This document shows positions 1 to 12,129 of a stretch of DNA of 64,000 nt, one piece after another. Made by a program: the position numbers and the translations under genes. Position 1 is the stretch's first letter. Every line of letters starts with the position of its first letter. This DNA comes from Amborella trichopoda (taxonomy: Eukaryota; Streptophyta; Magnoliopsida; Amborellales; Amborellaceae). Under the pieces are notes generated by a model. It was not told where the DNA came from, did not search any database, and saw only the letters and a list, made by a program, of their open reading frames with translations. The stretch lies in NCBI RefSeq assembly GCF_000471905.2, contig NW_006495648.1, forward strand, positions 1,143,787 to 1,207,786, read 5' to 3'.

Positions 1-1012
1 TTTGTTGCCAGCTTGCCTAGAACGAGTTCGGGGCATGACAATATTTGGGTCATTGTAGATCGATTGACGAAAGTTGCCCACTTTCTACCGATTTGTTCCC
101 AGTTGTATGTAAAGGAGATAGTGTGGTTGTATGGAATTCCGATAAGTACTGTGTTAGATAGGGACACTTGTTTTACCTCTAGATTTTGGGCAAAGCTGCA
201 GTCAGCTCTGGGGACGAGACTCACCTTTAACACTACCTTTCACCCCCAATTGATAGACAATTGGAAAGAACCATCCGGACCTTGGAAGATATGCTAAGGG
301 CTTGTATCACGGATTTTATAGGAAGTTGGGATGACCATTTACCCCTGATTGACTTTGCCTATAATAACAACTTCCAAGTTAGTATTCAGATGGCACCATA
401 CGAAGCCTTGTATGGAAGGAAATGTAGGTCACAGATTTGTTGGGATGAGATCGGTGAGAGAAGGCTTTTGGGACCAGAAATCGTCCAAGGGACCTTTAAG
501 ATAGCATTGAATAAAAAAAAAAGGGCTCAGAACAGCTTGAGTCGACAAACAAATTGCGTTGATAATCGAAGGAGAGACCTAGAGTTTGAGGTGAGTGATC
601 GGGTCTTCCTAAAGGTGTCGCCAACGAAGGGTATCATGAGGTTTGGAAAAAAAGGGAAGCTGAGCCTACGCTACATTGGGCCCTTGAGATCCTGAAGAGG
701 GTCGGAAGTATGGCAAACATCCATAATCTCGTTCATGTATCTTTATTACGAAAATATCAGCTTGACCCATCCCATGTTCTGAGATAAGAACCTTTATCGA
801 TCAGAGAAGATTTAACCTATGTTGAGCGACCAATTTTGCTACTGGATAGGATAGGAAGGTACAGGTGTTGCGAAACAAGGAGATTCCTCTGGTCTATGTA
901 TTGTGGCAATACCATTCAATATGTATTGTGGCAATACCATTCAAGGGAGAAATCAACTTGGGAACGAAAAGATGAAATTAAGGAAAAATACCACCATATT
1001 TTTAAGCAATCA
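1..1012 (+). pseudogene. Ty3/gypsy integrase 3' part (chromovirus-like), truncated and frameshifted
   Basis: This is the C-terminal part of a gypsy polyprotein that would insert element cDNA into the host chromosome. The readable order is the core segment LPRTSSGHDNIWVIVDRLTK, the second catalytic Asp in VLDRDTCF, the third catalytic residue in ERTIRTLED, then FAYNNNFQVSI, APYEALYGRKCRSQ, a GPY/F-like end (GKLSLRYIGP) and a chromodomain-like tail ending near WERKDEIKEKYHHIF. The first catalytic Asp lies just upstream of the window. There is a 1-nt frameshift near 251, another near 690, and a short in-frame loss between the catalytic blocks near 105. A 25-bp duplication at 895-944 breaks the tail. 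The match to Del/Tekay-type chromoviruses is from family knowledge. It cannot make protein. Confidence 0.9.
895..944 (+). repeat. 25-bp perfect tandem duplication
   Basis: Positions 895-919 and 920-944 are identical (tatgtattgtggcaatacca and following). Because 25 is not a multiple of three, it shifts the reading frame of the integrase tail. Confidence 0.95.
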
Positions 1013-1043
1013 AGTACTAAATTTAGAGTGCTAAATTTTCTTT

Positions 1044-1063
1044 NNNNNNNNNNNNNNNNNNNN
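1044..1063. other. Assembly gap of 20 N
   Basis: There are twenty undetermined bases, so the true length of missing sequence between the integrase end and the following AT-rich DNA is unknown. Confidence 0.99.
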
Positions 1064-1309
1064 ATTCCATTAATATATTACTAATTTTATATTGTTAACA
1101 TAAATAATGATTAACAATAAATAAGACGATATTATTGTTAATATAACATTTCATAATATTTGATTGTTCAATTTTATTTAGGTAGACCTTAGGTCCACCA
1201 TCTTAAACTTCTTGCTTTTACTTTTAACGTGGCAACTTTACACTTCACTTATTTTGTTTTTAAGACACCTTGCATATGAGGTGTTTCATTTTTTGTTTGA
1301 AACCTCCCC

Positions 1310-1314
<5 letters not shown>

Positions 1315-1394
<80 letters not shown>
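1315..1394. repeat. (CT)40 microsatellite
   Basis: This is an uninterrupted 80-bp CT repeat. Shorter CT runs recur at about 1506-1545. The apparent serine/leucine frame through it is a repeat artefact. Confidence 0.98.
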
Positions 1395-1396
<2 letters not shown>

Positions 1397-2395
1397 GCTT
1401 CCAGGTAGAGGCTTCAAAGGATTTTAAAGCCTAATGCTTCAAAGGATATTTACAAGCTTCTTGGCAGGTAGTGTAGTAGAACTGAGAAAATCATCAATGT
1501 AACAGTCTCTCTCTCTACTTAGTTTTGTTCTCTCTCTCTCTAGATAGTTTTGTTCACTTGGCCACGAGCTATATATCTCCATTCAAGACCACCTTCATCA
1601 AACAAATATGATGCTACAATTTCCATGTCTTGAAGTCTCTTAGGCTGAACTCTTTTTTTTGGATGAATGCCTATCTGGTGAAAATTTGAAAGGTTATTCC
1701 AAGGACCTTAGATTGAGCTAGACTTTTGAGGATGCACAAGAAAACGATTTATAAGCCTACTCTTCCAATTTCATATAGTTAGGACATAATTAGGACATTG
1801 TTAAGGACATTTAACAAATTAGGGCCGTTAGTGAGCAGGACGGACTTGGGCCTACTAGGCATACTTCAAGAGGGCATTGTCATTTGCATTATGCATGTCT
1901 AGCCTTGTGGTCCATGTTGATAATAATGAGGGAAATCAAGATCTTCACATGGCGGTACTATTTCCTTTAGCAACAGAGAACAACATTCACCTGTCTTGGG
2001 TAATGGACAAGATGCTTCCCGGCCTCAATGAGTTGAGACAATAAAGAGTCTGCGACTGACTTAAAATCAAACGAGTATTTTAATCTCTCTCATCTCAAAG
2101 TGACATATAGGTAAGTGACCTTATTCCCCTAGAAAATAGTCCGCTTTCAATAAAATTGTGATATTCTGTTTATGGTTATGAATTTTAGATACTATAAATT
2201 ATGGTATTTCCTCTTTCAATAAAATTGTAATATTTATATTTATTGTCATAAATTTTAGATATTGTAAGTTTTATGTGTAAGTGGCTTTATTTTTCCTGAA
2301 AAATTATTATTTGAAGAAAACTGATACTTCTATAACATTTCAAGATATTTCAGCATTTAATTGTAATATTTGCAGCATAAATCTTAGATACTGTA

Positions 2396-2655
2396 AATGT
2401 TCTATGCAAGTGTACATGCATGTGTTATGTGCAAATGTTATGCGCAACTGTTATGTGCAAGTGTTATATGCAAGTGTTATGTGTAAATATTATGTGCAAA
2501 TGTTATGTGCAAGTGTTACGAGCAATTGTTATGTGCAAGGGTTATGCGCAATTGTTATGAGCAAGTATTTCGTGCAAGTGTTCTGTACAAGCATTATGTG
2601 CAAGTGTTCTGTGTAAGTGTTGTGTGCAAATGTTATGTACAAGTGATTGTTACAA
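2396..2655. repeat. 13-bp minisatellite, about 20 units
   Basis: The unit is close to gtgttatgtgcaa, with regular 13-bp spacing from 2422 to 2655 and two more degenerate units before. Since 13 and 3 are coprime, each frame reads as a 13-residue cysteine/tyrosine-rich peptide repeat, which explains the open frames here without a gene. Confidence 0.92.
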
Positions 2656-2793
2656 AGTGCTTCATGAGAATTTATGTAATAATCTCAAGGATATTTTGAA
2701 AATATGATATTATTGTTTTATGATATCTACTACATTGTTATATGGCCTGTAATTGATACAATAATGCCTTTTGAATTTATGTGCATGGTAATG

Positions 2794-3030
2794 AAATATG
2801 TGTGCATGATAGCAAGCTTCTAATAAGATGTATGTGTATGGCAACATGCTTATCATAAGATATGTGTGCATGGCAACATGCTTCTGATAAGATATGTGTG
2901 CATGGCAACATGCTTCTAATAAGATATGTGTACATGGTGACATACTTCTGATAGAATATGTGTGCAGGCAACATGCTTCTGATAAGATATGTGTGCATGG
3001 TAACATGCCATTGATAAGATATGAGCGAAT
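2794..3030. repeat. 32-bp minisatellite, about 7 units
   Basis: The unit is close to aagatatgtgtgcatggcaa followed by catgcttctgat. Copies begin near 2794, 2825, 2857, 2889, 2921, 2952, 2984 and a partial at 3016. The minus-strand histidine-rich frames across it are by-products. Confidence 0.9.
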
Positions 3031-3386
3031 GTAGACATGACTCTGTTATGATCAGATGAGATTTTGTGCCGACAGCTATGATTTATCCTTACTCTCTATG
3101 ATAGGATGAGAGCTATGAGTGGATTGTTTTCGGGAGGTCGTACCTCCAAAATCTGTGTGAGGCACTATTTATTGTGACTCCTTTGATAATATGACGCTCT
3201 CTCGCTGGAAGGGCACATGAGAAGGCCATGTCTTGTAAGGCCAGTACCTATTAAAAGCCCAAAAGCGCACTAGGGTTGTGTGTATGTGGGAGGCACTACG
3301 CAACGGATTTACCTGTTGGTGGTACTTCTCCCTGTGGGATGGTAGAAGTTCTAACCTTGGAACCGAGGTTAGTGCTTCTATTGCAT

Positions 3387-3615
3387 GACTTTTGTTGTTG
3401 TGAATACTTACTATAGGACTTCTGTTGTTATGAATGTTTACTGCAAGACTTATGTTGTTATGAATGCTTACTGCAGGACTTATGTTGTTGTGAATGCTTT
3501 ATGCAGGACTTATGTTGTTGTGAATACAAGACTTATGTTGTTGTGAATGCTTACTGCATGACTTTTGTTGTTGTGAGTGCTTACTACAGGATTTATGTGG
3601 TTGTGAATGCTTGTA
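3387..3615. repeat. 30-bp minisatellite, 8 units
   Basis: The unit is close to gacttatgttgttgtgaatg followed by cttactgcag. Starts are at 3387, 3417, 3447, 3477, 3507 (a 23-bp short unit), 3530, 3560 and 3590. Confidence 0.92.
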
Positions 3616-4210
3616 TGATTATATCTGATACTTAATGTTGATCATGATATGAATAACATGCATATTGTTTATGTATCATGCTTATTTGCTTCGTCCAATA
3701 AAGAATATAGAATATGTGTAAAATCATAAATGAATCTGTCTAATAGCATGTATTAGAATGTATGAAATCAATACGTTGAAATTTTGCTTAATATGCATTC
3801 TTTTAGACAATATTTACACTTTCTAAGCATGATTTTTATGGATAATGATGGCCACTTGCTAAGTAGCCAAACTCATCATGCTATTGTGAAATTTTCAGAG
3901 TAATCGCAGCTGTATTGTTTGTATGTACAACATGAGTAGTTTGGAAGAAGTTTGTATTCATAAATAAATTCGCCTTGTAACTTTTGTTTTATCAAAGTTG
4001 TATATTTATATATAGATCCTCATGTTATTATAAGCTGTAAAATAGACTTTGTACACTTCTAAAAGTTCCTGAATGAAAATTTTTGTTTTGGAGCAATATA
4101 TAATAAAAATTTCGAATTTGTTTTGTTCTTTATGAATAAACTGTTACATCTAAGGAATTATAGTGTTATAAAACTTGGGGTATGCCATATTTGATGTCAG
4201 ATGGTTGTAT

Positions 4211-5918
4211 CTACATTATACCCTTGAAAATATGTGTTTGCCCAATATTTTGGATACTGTAACATGATTCAGCCATAGGCCTTAGTATTTGCACTCTTTG
4301 TCTTTGCCATGTACTCATTAAACTTTGATATGGACAATGCACGTGCAGATTTCTAATAAAGTCTTGTGAGCGCCGAATTTCTAAAAGCCTTTTTGAAATT
4401 CTTGGCAAGGTGTTCATACAATATCCATGCTCACTTGTTGTGAATACTTCTTCAATTACGTCTTGCAACCCTTTTTGACGATCTGAGACAATAGTCAATA
4501 TTGACAAATCAGACCCTCTCGTCAAACTGCTCATTTAGAATCTTTAGAAGCCAAGTCCAACTTGGTGTATTTTCACTCTCAACCTCTGCATATGCTATGA
4601 GAAATATATTTTCATTCGCATCTACCTCAACTGCAGCTAATTGTATCTATTTGTATCTTCCCTTAAAAAACGTCCCATCTAGTCCCATCAGTGGCCTGCA
4701 ACTATGCATAAAACCATACAAACATGGACGATTTCCTATAAACATGCGCTCAAACCTATCATGATTATCTGTTTGATCGTTAGGGTTCTAGGGTTAGATA
4801 TTCAAATTTTATAAAGGTACTTGGCGAGATCATCGTATGCCCTGACATGGGAACCATCATTTATCTCTTGTGCAATGTCTTTGTCCCGCCATGCTTGTTG
4901 GTAAGTTAGCATGATACCATGATACCATGATCACGTTGTATGTCATTAATAATATCTTCATGTGTCAGATTGGGCATATCATTCAAACGGTCTTTGATCT
5001 TGCTTGCCACTAAGTGGCTTCAAGCAAATAGCTAATGAACCCTGCCTATTGCACCAGCACATGAGTGCATGTTTACGAAGTTCTTTACCCTGAAGAAGTT
5101 TATTGTATTAACCCTCCTATAGTGCACTCGCCATGAACACCCATCTGCAGCACACCTCGCCCATACATGTCTCTCCTCGCTTTTTATAAACTTCATATTG
5201 AAGTTTTGTGATATGGTATAATCAATAAGGTGATTACCACATGTATGTACGTCATCAAAATCTTGACCATGTTGAAGTACAACTTTGTAATGGTCAATCC
5301 TCAAGGGATTTTCTATCGGATCAATGTCGTCGATATGCCGCTCGATTTCTGAATCATGCTCATCTTCTACGCCTAAGCCAGCAGCAACTTCACATTGAAC
5401 TACTTACTTGGTCGAGTGTCGTTGTCAAAAAAATATTAGAAGAACAAGTGAGAATTATCCTAACCCATTAAAAAATATTGTCAAATAAAAAAATAATGAA
5501 TTTCATTGTAAACTTCTTACATGGCCAATCTTGATGGACAATTATCAGGCACTATTGGTGGTCAATATTTAGTGAAGTTCGACTTAATAGGTCTGTTTGA
5601 TACATACATAGGAATGGGAGAAGACATTTCCACTATATTTGCAATGTCGTCATCATCGTCAATATGTACCATATTCCTGTTACTTGGTAACCCTAGGTCA
5701 ATATACTTAATAGTTATGGCAATTGGGGTATAATTTGTTACTTTTGACAAGTGAGCCTTTACTTGGTCGAAGGATGGGATCCCCCTAAAACATGTAACCT
5801 TCAAGTCCCCATCATCATAGAAAATATGTCCATCACTAGAATTCCTTTTAAAAGAACCATCAAAGTGAAAAACGATTTTCACTCCGTTGTCACCCATTAT
5901 TGGTGCGTGCAAGCCCAA
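4211..5918 (-). pseudogene. Mutator-like (MULE) transposase, decayed
   Basis: This is a remnant of a MuDR-family DNA transposase, read from 5918 downward. The first block (5918-5562) looks like the PB1-like N-terminal domain of plant MULEs. The next (5304-5032) matches the MuDR DNA-binding/zinc region, with CGNHLIDY, RCAADGCSWRVHYRR and an HSC end. Then comes a linker containing NDMPNLTHEDIIND. The catalytic core follows: CRPLMGLDGTFFKGRYK, VDANENIFLIAYAEVE, PSWTWLLKIL, then ILTIVSDRQKGLQD and GYCMNTL. Damage includes a TGA right after the N-terminal block, a TAG at 4647-4649, a frameshift near 4515-4530 and a short duplication near 4910-4930. The C-terminal SWIM zinc finger is absent. Terminal inverted repeats were not identified. 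Confidence 0.85.
5400..5520 (-). other. Possible intron of the MULE transposase
   Basis: On the minus strand, cat|gtaagaag at 5520 is a good donor and aagtag| at 5401-5400 a plausible acceptor. The 121-bp AT-rich interval lies between the N-terminal block and the DNA-binding block. This is inference from motifs only. Confidence 0.35.
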
Positions 5919-6540
5919 TCAGTGCTGAGATCTCCAATTTCAGATGGAAACAAATATAAAATGAAAATATTTGGGATCAAGGTTTCAAAATATTTATATA
6001 TACTGAGGATGTTGCATTACAGAGGGACATTAGATTGCAATACATATGCCACAATATAAATACAGATCTAAAACTTATTTATACAATATTTTAAACACAA
6101 AAATTACAATAGCTAACCAAAGTACTATAGAAAAAACAACATAATATTTCTGACAAAATGTTGACATCCCACATCCAAGGAAATATAATTGAAAACTTGA
6201 TGATTTTGATGACATACCTGTAGAATAGCGTTGGTATGTATATTTGATGCTCACGGATTAGGAAATAGCTCTCAGAGACCTCGTTCAAAGATTGAGAATT
6301 CTAAAGAGTGGATGGAAAATGGATGATAGATTAGAGAGAGAGAAGATAAGGAAGAGAGAGAGAGAGGAGGCTAAGGAAGAGAGAAAGAGATAGAGAGAAG
6401 AAGCTAAGGAAGAGAGATGGGTTAGAGAGAGTGGGATGGTAAGATAGGGTTTTAGGATGAAGAAAATCATGAAAAGTGCAATAATTTTTTTAGTTTAGAA
6501 ATAATCACAGTTGTTTTTGTACTGCATAAATCATCCAATA
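5919..6540. other. Non-coding flank of the MULE with purine-rich tract
   Basis: No gene was seen. A GA-rich tract (about 6335-6440) reads as a leucine/serine frame on the other strand, typical of a low-complexity shadow. Confidence 0.6.
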
Positions 6541-6790
6541 CGATTACGGTACTTTAGGTACCAAAACTGTTAACTTCATCATGGTACTTAAAATACCGTG
6601 ATGCCTCAAGACTTAAAATTAGATAGTATTATGGTCATTTGAGTACCGTAATAGTGCTTAGAGTTTTCACGACATTTAAAAATTCGTATAAAATGCAGTA
6701 TTCATTACGGTAAAAATACCGTAATGCTAGGACTTCACGATAGTATGATTACTGTGAAAGCTATTTTGATAAAAAAAACTGCCAAAATTG
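6540..6790. repeat. Cluster of TACGGTA/TACCGTA inverted motifs
   Basis: Motifs of the type acggta and taccgta(atg) recur in both orientations at about 6541-6560, 6593, 6645 and 6703-6726, in a region upstream of the MULE N terminus. Confidence 0.6.
6703..6726. repeat. Perfect 24-bp hairpin palindrome
   Basis: cattacggta and taccgtaatg are exact reverse complements separated by aaaa, giving a 10-bp stem with a 4-nt loop. It might be a remnant of a MULE terminal region or a small foldback element. Confidence 0.85.
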
Positions 6791-6879
6791 AAGAAAAAAG
6801 GTGTGGACAAGGTTTATAAAAGTTGAAGGTTTTAATTTCCCAAAGAAATTAGGGGTGATATGTATTTTTATTACTTTGT

Positions 6880-7835
6880 AAAAATAAGTGAATACTGTGA
6901 CGTTGTTTTCCTGTATGAATGCATGTAAAATTATTAATTATAGTATTATAATATTATATCAAAATAATTTTAAAATATTAAACAACACGTTCTATATTAT
7001 AAAAATTAAAAAAACAAATTTTTATATAAATTGAAATTAATATCACATCAAAGTATCAAACGTTTATTAATTCGCTTTACTCATCCAAAATTGTCACAAC
7101 CTAACTAACTATAACATTATATACTGAAATTGCAATTGTTGGTTTATATTTTATAATTATTTAATTATGTAAATAAGAGAAAATATAAAATGTCTTATAA
7201 TATCATCTAATTTAAAAAATCTTATTTATAATTATAAAAAAATAATATATTACATAATTTATAATGCAAATAAATTAATAACTAAAATACAAGATTTGGT
7301 TATCAATGTATAATCATTAACTATAATATTATAATAACTTTTTTTGTTTACTAAAAATTTCAAAAATCAGTATTTTCCAAGTTTCAAAAAAAAAATGGGG
7401 GTGTTACGTTATGTACTTTTATTTTTTATATAAATACGTGACTACTGAGACGTTTACCTATTTGGATTCTGTATAATCATTTATATATAATTTACTACTA
7501 AAACATACATCAAAATGATTCGAAAAATTTAGAAAGTACTATTTTATATGATTAAAAAATAAATACCCCTTCTAAACTGAAATTAGTATCACATTAATTA
7601 TTTATTAATTCTCTTTGCTCATCCAAAACTATAACAACCTAACTAGCTATAATATTATACATTTAAATTGTAATTATTAATTTATATTTTATAATTATTT
7701 TACTATACAAATAAAAATATATTTAAATTTTGTCTTATACTATCATCTAATTTACAAAATATTATTTACAACTAAAGAAAAAACAATACATTACATAACT
7801 TATAATACAAATAAATTAATAAATAGGATACAATA
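6880..7835. repeat. Diverged direct duplication of an AT-rich block (about 400 bp, offset about 540 bp)
   Basis: The block ending near 7290 is repeated near 7425-7835. Matching landmarks are tttattaattcgctttactc (7063) and tttattaattctctttgctc (7601), cacaacctaactaactataa and caacctaactagctataata, and atcatctaatttaaaaaatc and its counterpart near 7742. Offsets are 538-541 bp. No coding is present. Confidence 0.8.
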
Positions 7836-7860
7836 GAGAGATTATTAATAGAGTAGGAGA

Positions 7861-7963
7861 TTAGAGAGAGAGAGAAGCCAAGGTGAGAGAGGCCCAAAGT
7901 TACTAGGATAGAAAGTGAGAGAGAGAGAAGCAAAGGCGAGAGACCCAAAGTTACTAGAATAGA
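7861..7963. repeat. Tandem duplication of about 52 bp in GA-rich DNA
   Basis: gagagagagaagccaaggtg...cccaaagttactaggatag (from 7863) is followed at once by gagagagagaagcaaaggcg...cccaaagttactagaatag. Confidence 0.85.
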
Positions 7964-9840
7964 AGAAAATGCCTGGATCGCGTTTTATTTGTGGATCCGA
8001 GATGGTCCAACCGATACTCGATTCAAATCTCCCAATTTTGGATCGGAGCACCGAATTTTTAAACACTGCTTTTATTTTTTCTTTTCTCGTAGATCGGATT
8101 TGGTTCGGCCCAACTCTTCGGGCCCCCCGGGGTTAGGATGTTGTGTCCTATTTTACTCAAGCAGGGCTAACGCCTAGCTCACGAGTCATTGCTAGCCCTT
8201 TCAAATACCAAAGAGCTCATGGTTGCAAATGGTCGAACATGAAATGCAAGCCCTTGTTTACTACCCAATCCTGGAAGATCTTGAAATGAAACCCTTTCTG
8301 ATTTATATTTTCAATTAAGCAATTAAAAATTCTGTAGAAAAGGGTGCATTTGTCGAATTACAATATATGAGAAGATAAATACCAAGACCGATTCATCTTC
8401 ATTCATTATTGGCAAGGTTATTGATTTTGAAGCTAGAATTTGATGGTTGTATAAATTAATGTTTCTAAACCTAGGGTTTCCAGGCTCTAGGGTTTGGGGT
8501 TCCTAGGCTCTAGGGTTTCTCTATAGATTGTGGACCACTGGGCAAGGGTGTACCTAAGGTTTTCCAGGCTAGTGTGGTCCCAAGGGTTAATGTTTCCGGG
8601 TTTCTGGGAATTAGGGTTTAAAGAACTTAGCCAATTTCAAATTGGATGTCTACAATTGTCCATTTTTGATGGACCATATTTTTTTTAGGAACAGTTAGGT
8701 AGTAAAGAAGTAGACCCCTACAAAAACTTTTGATATTCTCTCTTCTCTACTACCAAATTGTCAAATGCCAATGATTTTATCAGAACATCCTTGGGATGTT
8801 GCATCATCCTCCAGGACCTTATCATTGGCATTTCTTTCAGTTGAGCGCTTTAACAATTTTTTTTATGATGATTCATCACCAGACCTTGGGGTTTTCTAGA
8901 GCATCCTCAGGATGCCACGTGAAATTGAAAGATGGATAAGGTGATCTAGCAAAGTACATACAATTAAAAACAAATTTCTTTTCCTTCTTTTATTCATACC
9001 GACTAGAACACTTACAAGTGTCCAAAATTATAACTTCAAACATAAAATATACCCTAATATAATCTAGAATCTTCTCTTGTATACCATTACAATTCTTTAC
9101 AATCATACAAAAATACAATGCATGAAAATCAAAAAATATGGAGCCATTAGAATTACCTAATACCTTGCCTTATGTTACCCCAAAGACTTCGTACACCCCA
9201 TACCAGGTCTCCTCCACCGTTGGCATACAAATCTTAGTTCCAACCTTGTCTCATAATTCAAGAAGCCTAGCAAAACCTCTTGAGAGCATGACTTGGGATG
9301 GATGAAGAGCTGCCTAGAGAGAGAGAGAGAGAGAGAGGCCAACCTATGTTCAAATATGTATAGAGTACACTGCCCATAGAGAATATGTATAGAGAGCAGG
9401 CTAGGGTTTGGGGGTCTAGGGTATTGTTATCATTATAAGACTTAAATCTTCACCGTAGATCTTGGAGTGGGGTGAAGAGAACTTAGCCATCTATTCTTTA
9501 TATCAACTATTATGGTTAAATGAATGATATAAAACCATTATCCTTCTGTTTCCATAGCTCTATTCCCATCAAATATTTGTGTAGAGAAAATATTTCATAG
9601 TTACTTATTCAATTTCAATCAATCTCTACATTTTCATATTTTAAACAATCAACCTTATTTCATAACAAGTTCGTTTCAATTTTTCAAAACCATTTAGAAG
9701 GCTTGCTTGACAAGCTACATAATGAGGAAAGGAGGAGGTGGGGCGTGCCACCTAATATGGCCCCATGTGGGCCCCATGCCCCCACCATGTGGGCTCAAGG
9801 CTCTAATGGTCCCCCACACCCTCAAATTAATTTTAGATTA
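7964..9840. other. Non-coding sequence, no recognised gene
   Basis: No conserved coding block was seen. Degenerate CTAGGGTTT-like motifs occur at 8466-8620 and a (GA) microsatellite at 9316-9337. A GC-rich repeat of ccatgtgggcccc type lies at 9760-9800. The texture suggests old LTR fragments. Confidence 0.5.
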
Positions 9841-9849
9841 ATAAAAATG

Positions 9850-10340
9850 ATTTTTTGAAATCAATAAATATTTTTCTTTCTCTCTAAAATAAATAAATCC
9901 AAAAAATTGATTTTAGCTTATTTAAAATCATTTTTTACTAAATAAATTGTCTAGAGAGATCTAAAAATTTATTTTAATAATCTAAAAATATAATTAAGCA
10001 TATTAAAAGGAATTTCATGGGAATTAGATTTAAAGAGTTAGGGATATCACAAATAAATTGAGGACTCCATCCCTTATAGAAACCGCAACTCAATGTCATC
10101 TTCTCAAATTGACCCAACAGTTCCCATGACCCATAGCCCATCGCAAGGGTTCATGCTTGGACTATTAAAGTCAACCAATAAATGAGAGAGACATGATCTG
10201 AACCCATGGATTACATGTCATTCCTTGAAGACAAGTCCAAGATCCATTCTAGCACAATACCTCATGAGTCCTTCTGTGAGTGTATAAGAAACCAAATCTG
10301 ATGTAAAGGAGTACAAAGGTTAGACAATACAATTTTAAAA
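9850..10340 (-). mobile_element. LTR-like block 1 (Copia-like texture)
   Basis: It shares an ordered series of motifs with 12130-12900: AT-rich lead, then atgtcatcttctcaaattgacccaaca, catgaccca, a cttgga/ctcaag block and ctattaaagtcaa. The two may be diverged LTRs of one element or two copies of one family. Orientation is inferred from the minus-strand TATA box at 11466. Confidence 0.35.
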
Positions 10341-12129
10341 TGTCAATAATATACTTGAATTACAACCTTTATTTCGAATTTACAGGAAGGCCACTTCTAC
10401 TACAGTGACTTAATGACTTCAAAAGACAGTTGAAAAGAGAAGATACAAATCTATTGAGGTCCCTTATACATGAAGAAAGAAAGTACACAAGGATATCATC
10501 AAACTACACATATATTGTATGCATTTAAAAATTCAGCACCATTCAAATTTGCATAGTAAAATGGTATATCAATGATCTCATAAAACTCATTATAATATGA
10601 CATCCATAACAACAACAAGCATATGATCAAGTGTAAAGTGGATCAAGACTATGGGAAGCCATTCGGAGCTTTCGGGTGCTTGTTTACTACCAAGGGTCTT
10701 GGCTATGTGCCAATGGATGATATGTGATGACATCATCTAAATCCGAGCCAATTTATCATTTAAGAAATGGGAAGCCAAGAATCTACTGATGCATACATCA
10801 ATCATGGAAGGTTTTTATAGAGATTCAAGGATCTTGCAAGTGAAAAAAATATGGGAGTGATTTGAGGATTTAAAACACAAAACCGGATCTAGTTCCTTCA
10901 CAAAAATAACTCTTAAAAATTTGGCATAGTCTCTTTTAGAAAATCGAACGAATTAAGATATTAATGAGTGATCGAACTAAAACATGTGCATTAGAAAACT
11001 CAGAGAAATTAGTTAATAAAATGTTCGAAAATGCAATTGGGATTGCTTAAAGAAAACTATTTCAATTAACACATGGATGAAGCATAATTGAACATAGATC
11101 AAGTAAGAACAAAAAGATAATCAAATGGCTAAAAGATGATCAACAAAAGAGATTGTAATGTGTTGTAATTGCAGAATTACAATATAGAAAAGTTGATCTA
11201 AATGGTGGAGAATGAAAAAGCTTACTCAATTAAAGAAGATCATTTAACTTGTTGATTCATAAAATGAACTATGAAGCTTTGATCACCGTTTATGGACCTC
11301 GAATTTCCCTTGAAGATGGTGCTCTCTTTCCAATGTTAAAGATGAGGTTTAGAGAGAGATTTTGGGGCATGCCAAATACAAGGTGAAGAGAGAGATTGAG
11401 GTGAGCTACTTTGGAGGGAAAGTCTAGTGAGAGAAATTCATGTGTTGAAATGAACTCAAAGGGGGGTATTTATAGATTTTTCATGGTACATGGGATATGT
11501 TTTTAGATGATGAATCAAAGCCCTCCACATCATCTACCAAAGACTACAAAAAGATACATGATCTTAGCCCACCATCCACCATCAGCCATCTTTATATGTG
11601 GCATGGATTTAACACCCTTGTCCTCTCTTTAATTCACTCAAATTTTCCTTATTACCAAAATGCACATGCTCCATACTTTAATAAACAATAAAACCATGAT
11701 CGAGGGTATGCCCTTTTGGTCTTTTGACCAAATTTCTAAAAAAAATACAGCTTTCATAATTCCCTCTATTTCTCATGAGCATGTGGGATAAATGAGATCA
11801 TGCCACATAAGACAAGTGCTTATGTGCACCATAGGGTTATGATTAATGTTACAAACCCTCGACCCCTTCTAGAATATCCCACCCATGTGTAATAATCCAC
11901 TTGCTTTAGGCATTTAACATGTGCCAAATTCAATTTTCCAAAAAAGACAAGACTTATTAACACATAAAACCTTTAAATGAAATGACAAGGGGGTCCCCCA
12001 TGGGGGTTAACGTCACCCCCATGTTATCTCTAAATGGGGAAGTGTGGGCCCCCATGGGGTGGCACGTGGATACCCATTGGCTATTTAGGCGCCCTTACGG
12101 GTCCTGGGGGACAACCATTAATTGTCATT
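10341..12129. other. Non-coding sequence between the two LTR-like blocks
   Basis: No gag or pol motif was found. The interval contains a minus-strand TATA box and a stretch near 11280-11480 that looks like an LTR transcription start region. Confidence 0.45.
11466..11475 (-). promoter_or_regulatory. TATA box of a probable LTR promoter
   Basis: On the minus strand this reads ctataaatac, a canonical plant TATA box. Downstream (towards lower coordinates) there is CT-rich leader-like DNA, as in plant LTRs. Confidence 0.5.

Larger units (their letters stand above)
1395..4190 (+). mobile_element. Non-coding region, probably 3' UTR/LTR of the gypsy element at the window start
   Basis: No coding region is recognised. 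The stretch from about 3040 to 4190 has the texture of a chromovirus LTR: a block with cctgtgggatggtagaag near 3331-3350, a TGG-CCACTTGCTAAGTAGCC block near 3850, and AT-rich DNA to about 4190. This fits the integrase fragment just upstream, but no matching second LTR, PBS or target duplication is visible in the window. Three minisatellites are embedded and annotated separately. Confidence 0.35.

Noticed and set aside
2281-3006. Cysteine- and histidine-rich repetitive peptides
   Set aside because: Direct products of the 13-bp and 32-bp minisatellites in all frames.
3387-3615. Regular 30-bp repeat as a CRISPR array
   Set aside because: Units are head-to-tail without unique spacers, in a plant-type context.
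8461-8640. CTAGGGTTT motifs resembling interstitial telomere repeats
   Set aside because: The plant telomere unit TTTAGGG is not present in tandem; motifs are irregularly spaced and mixed with other sequence.
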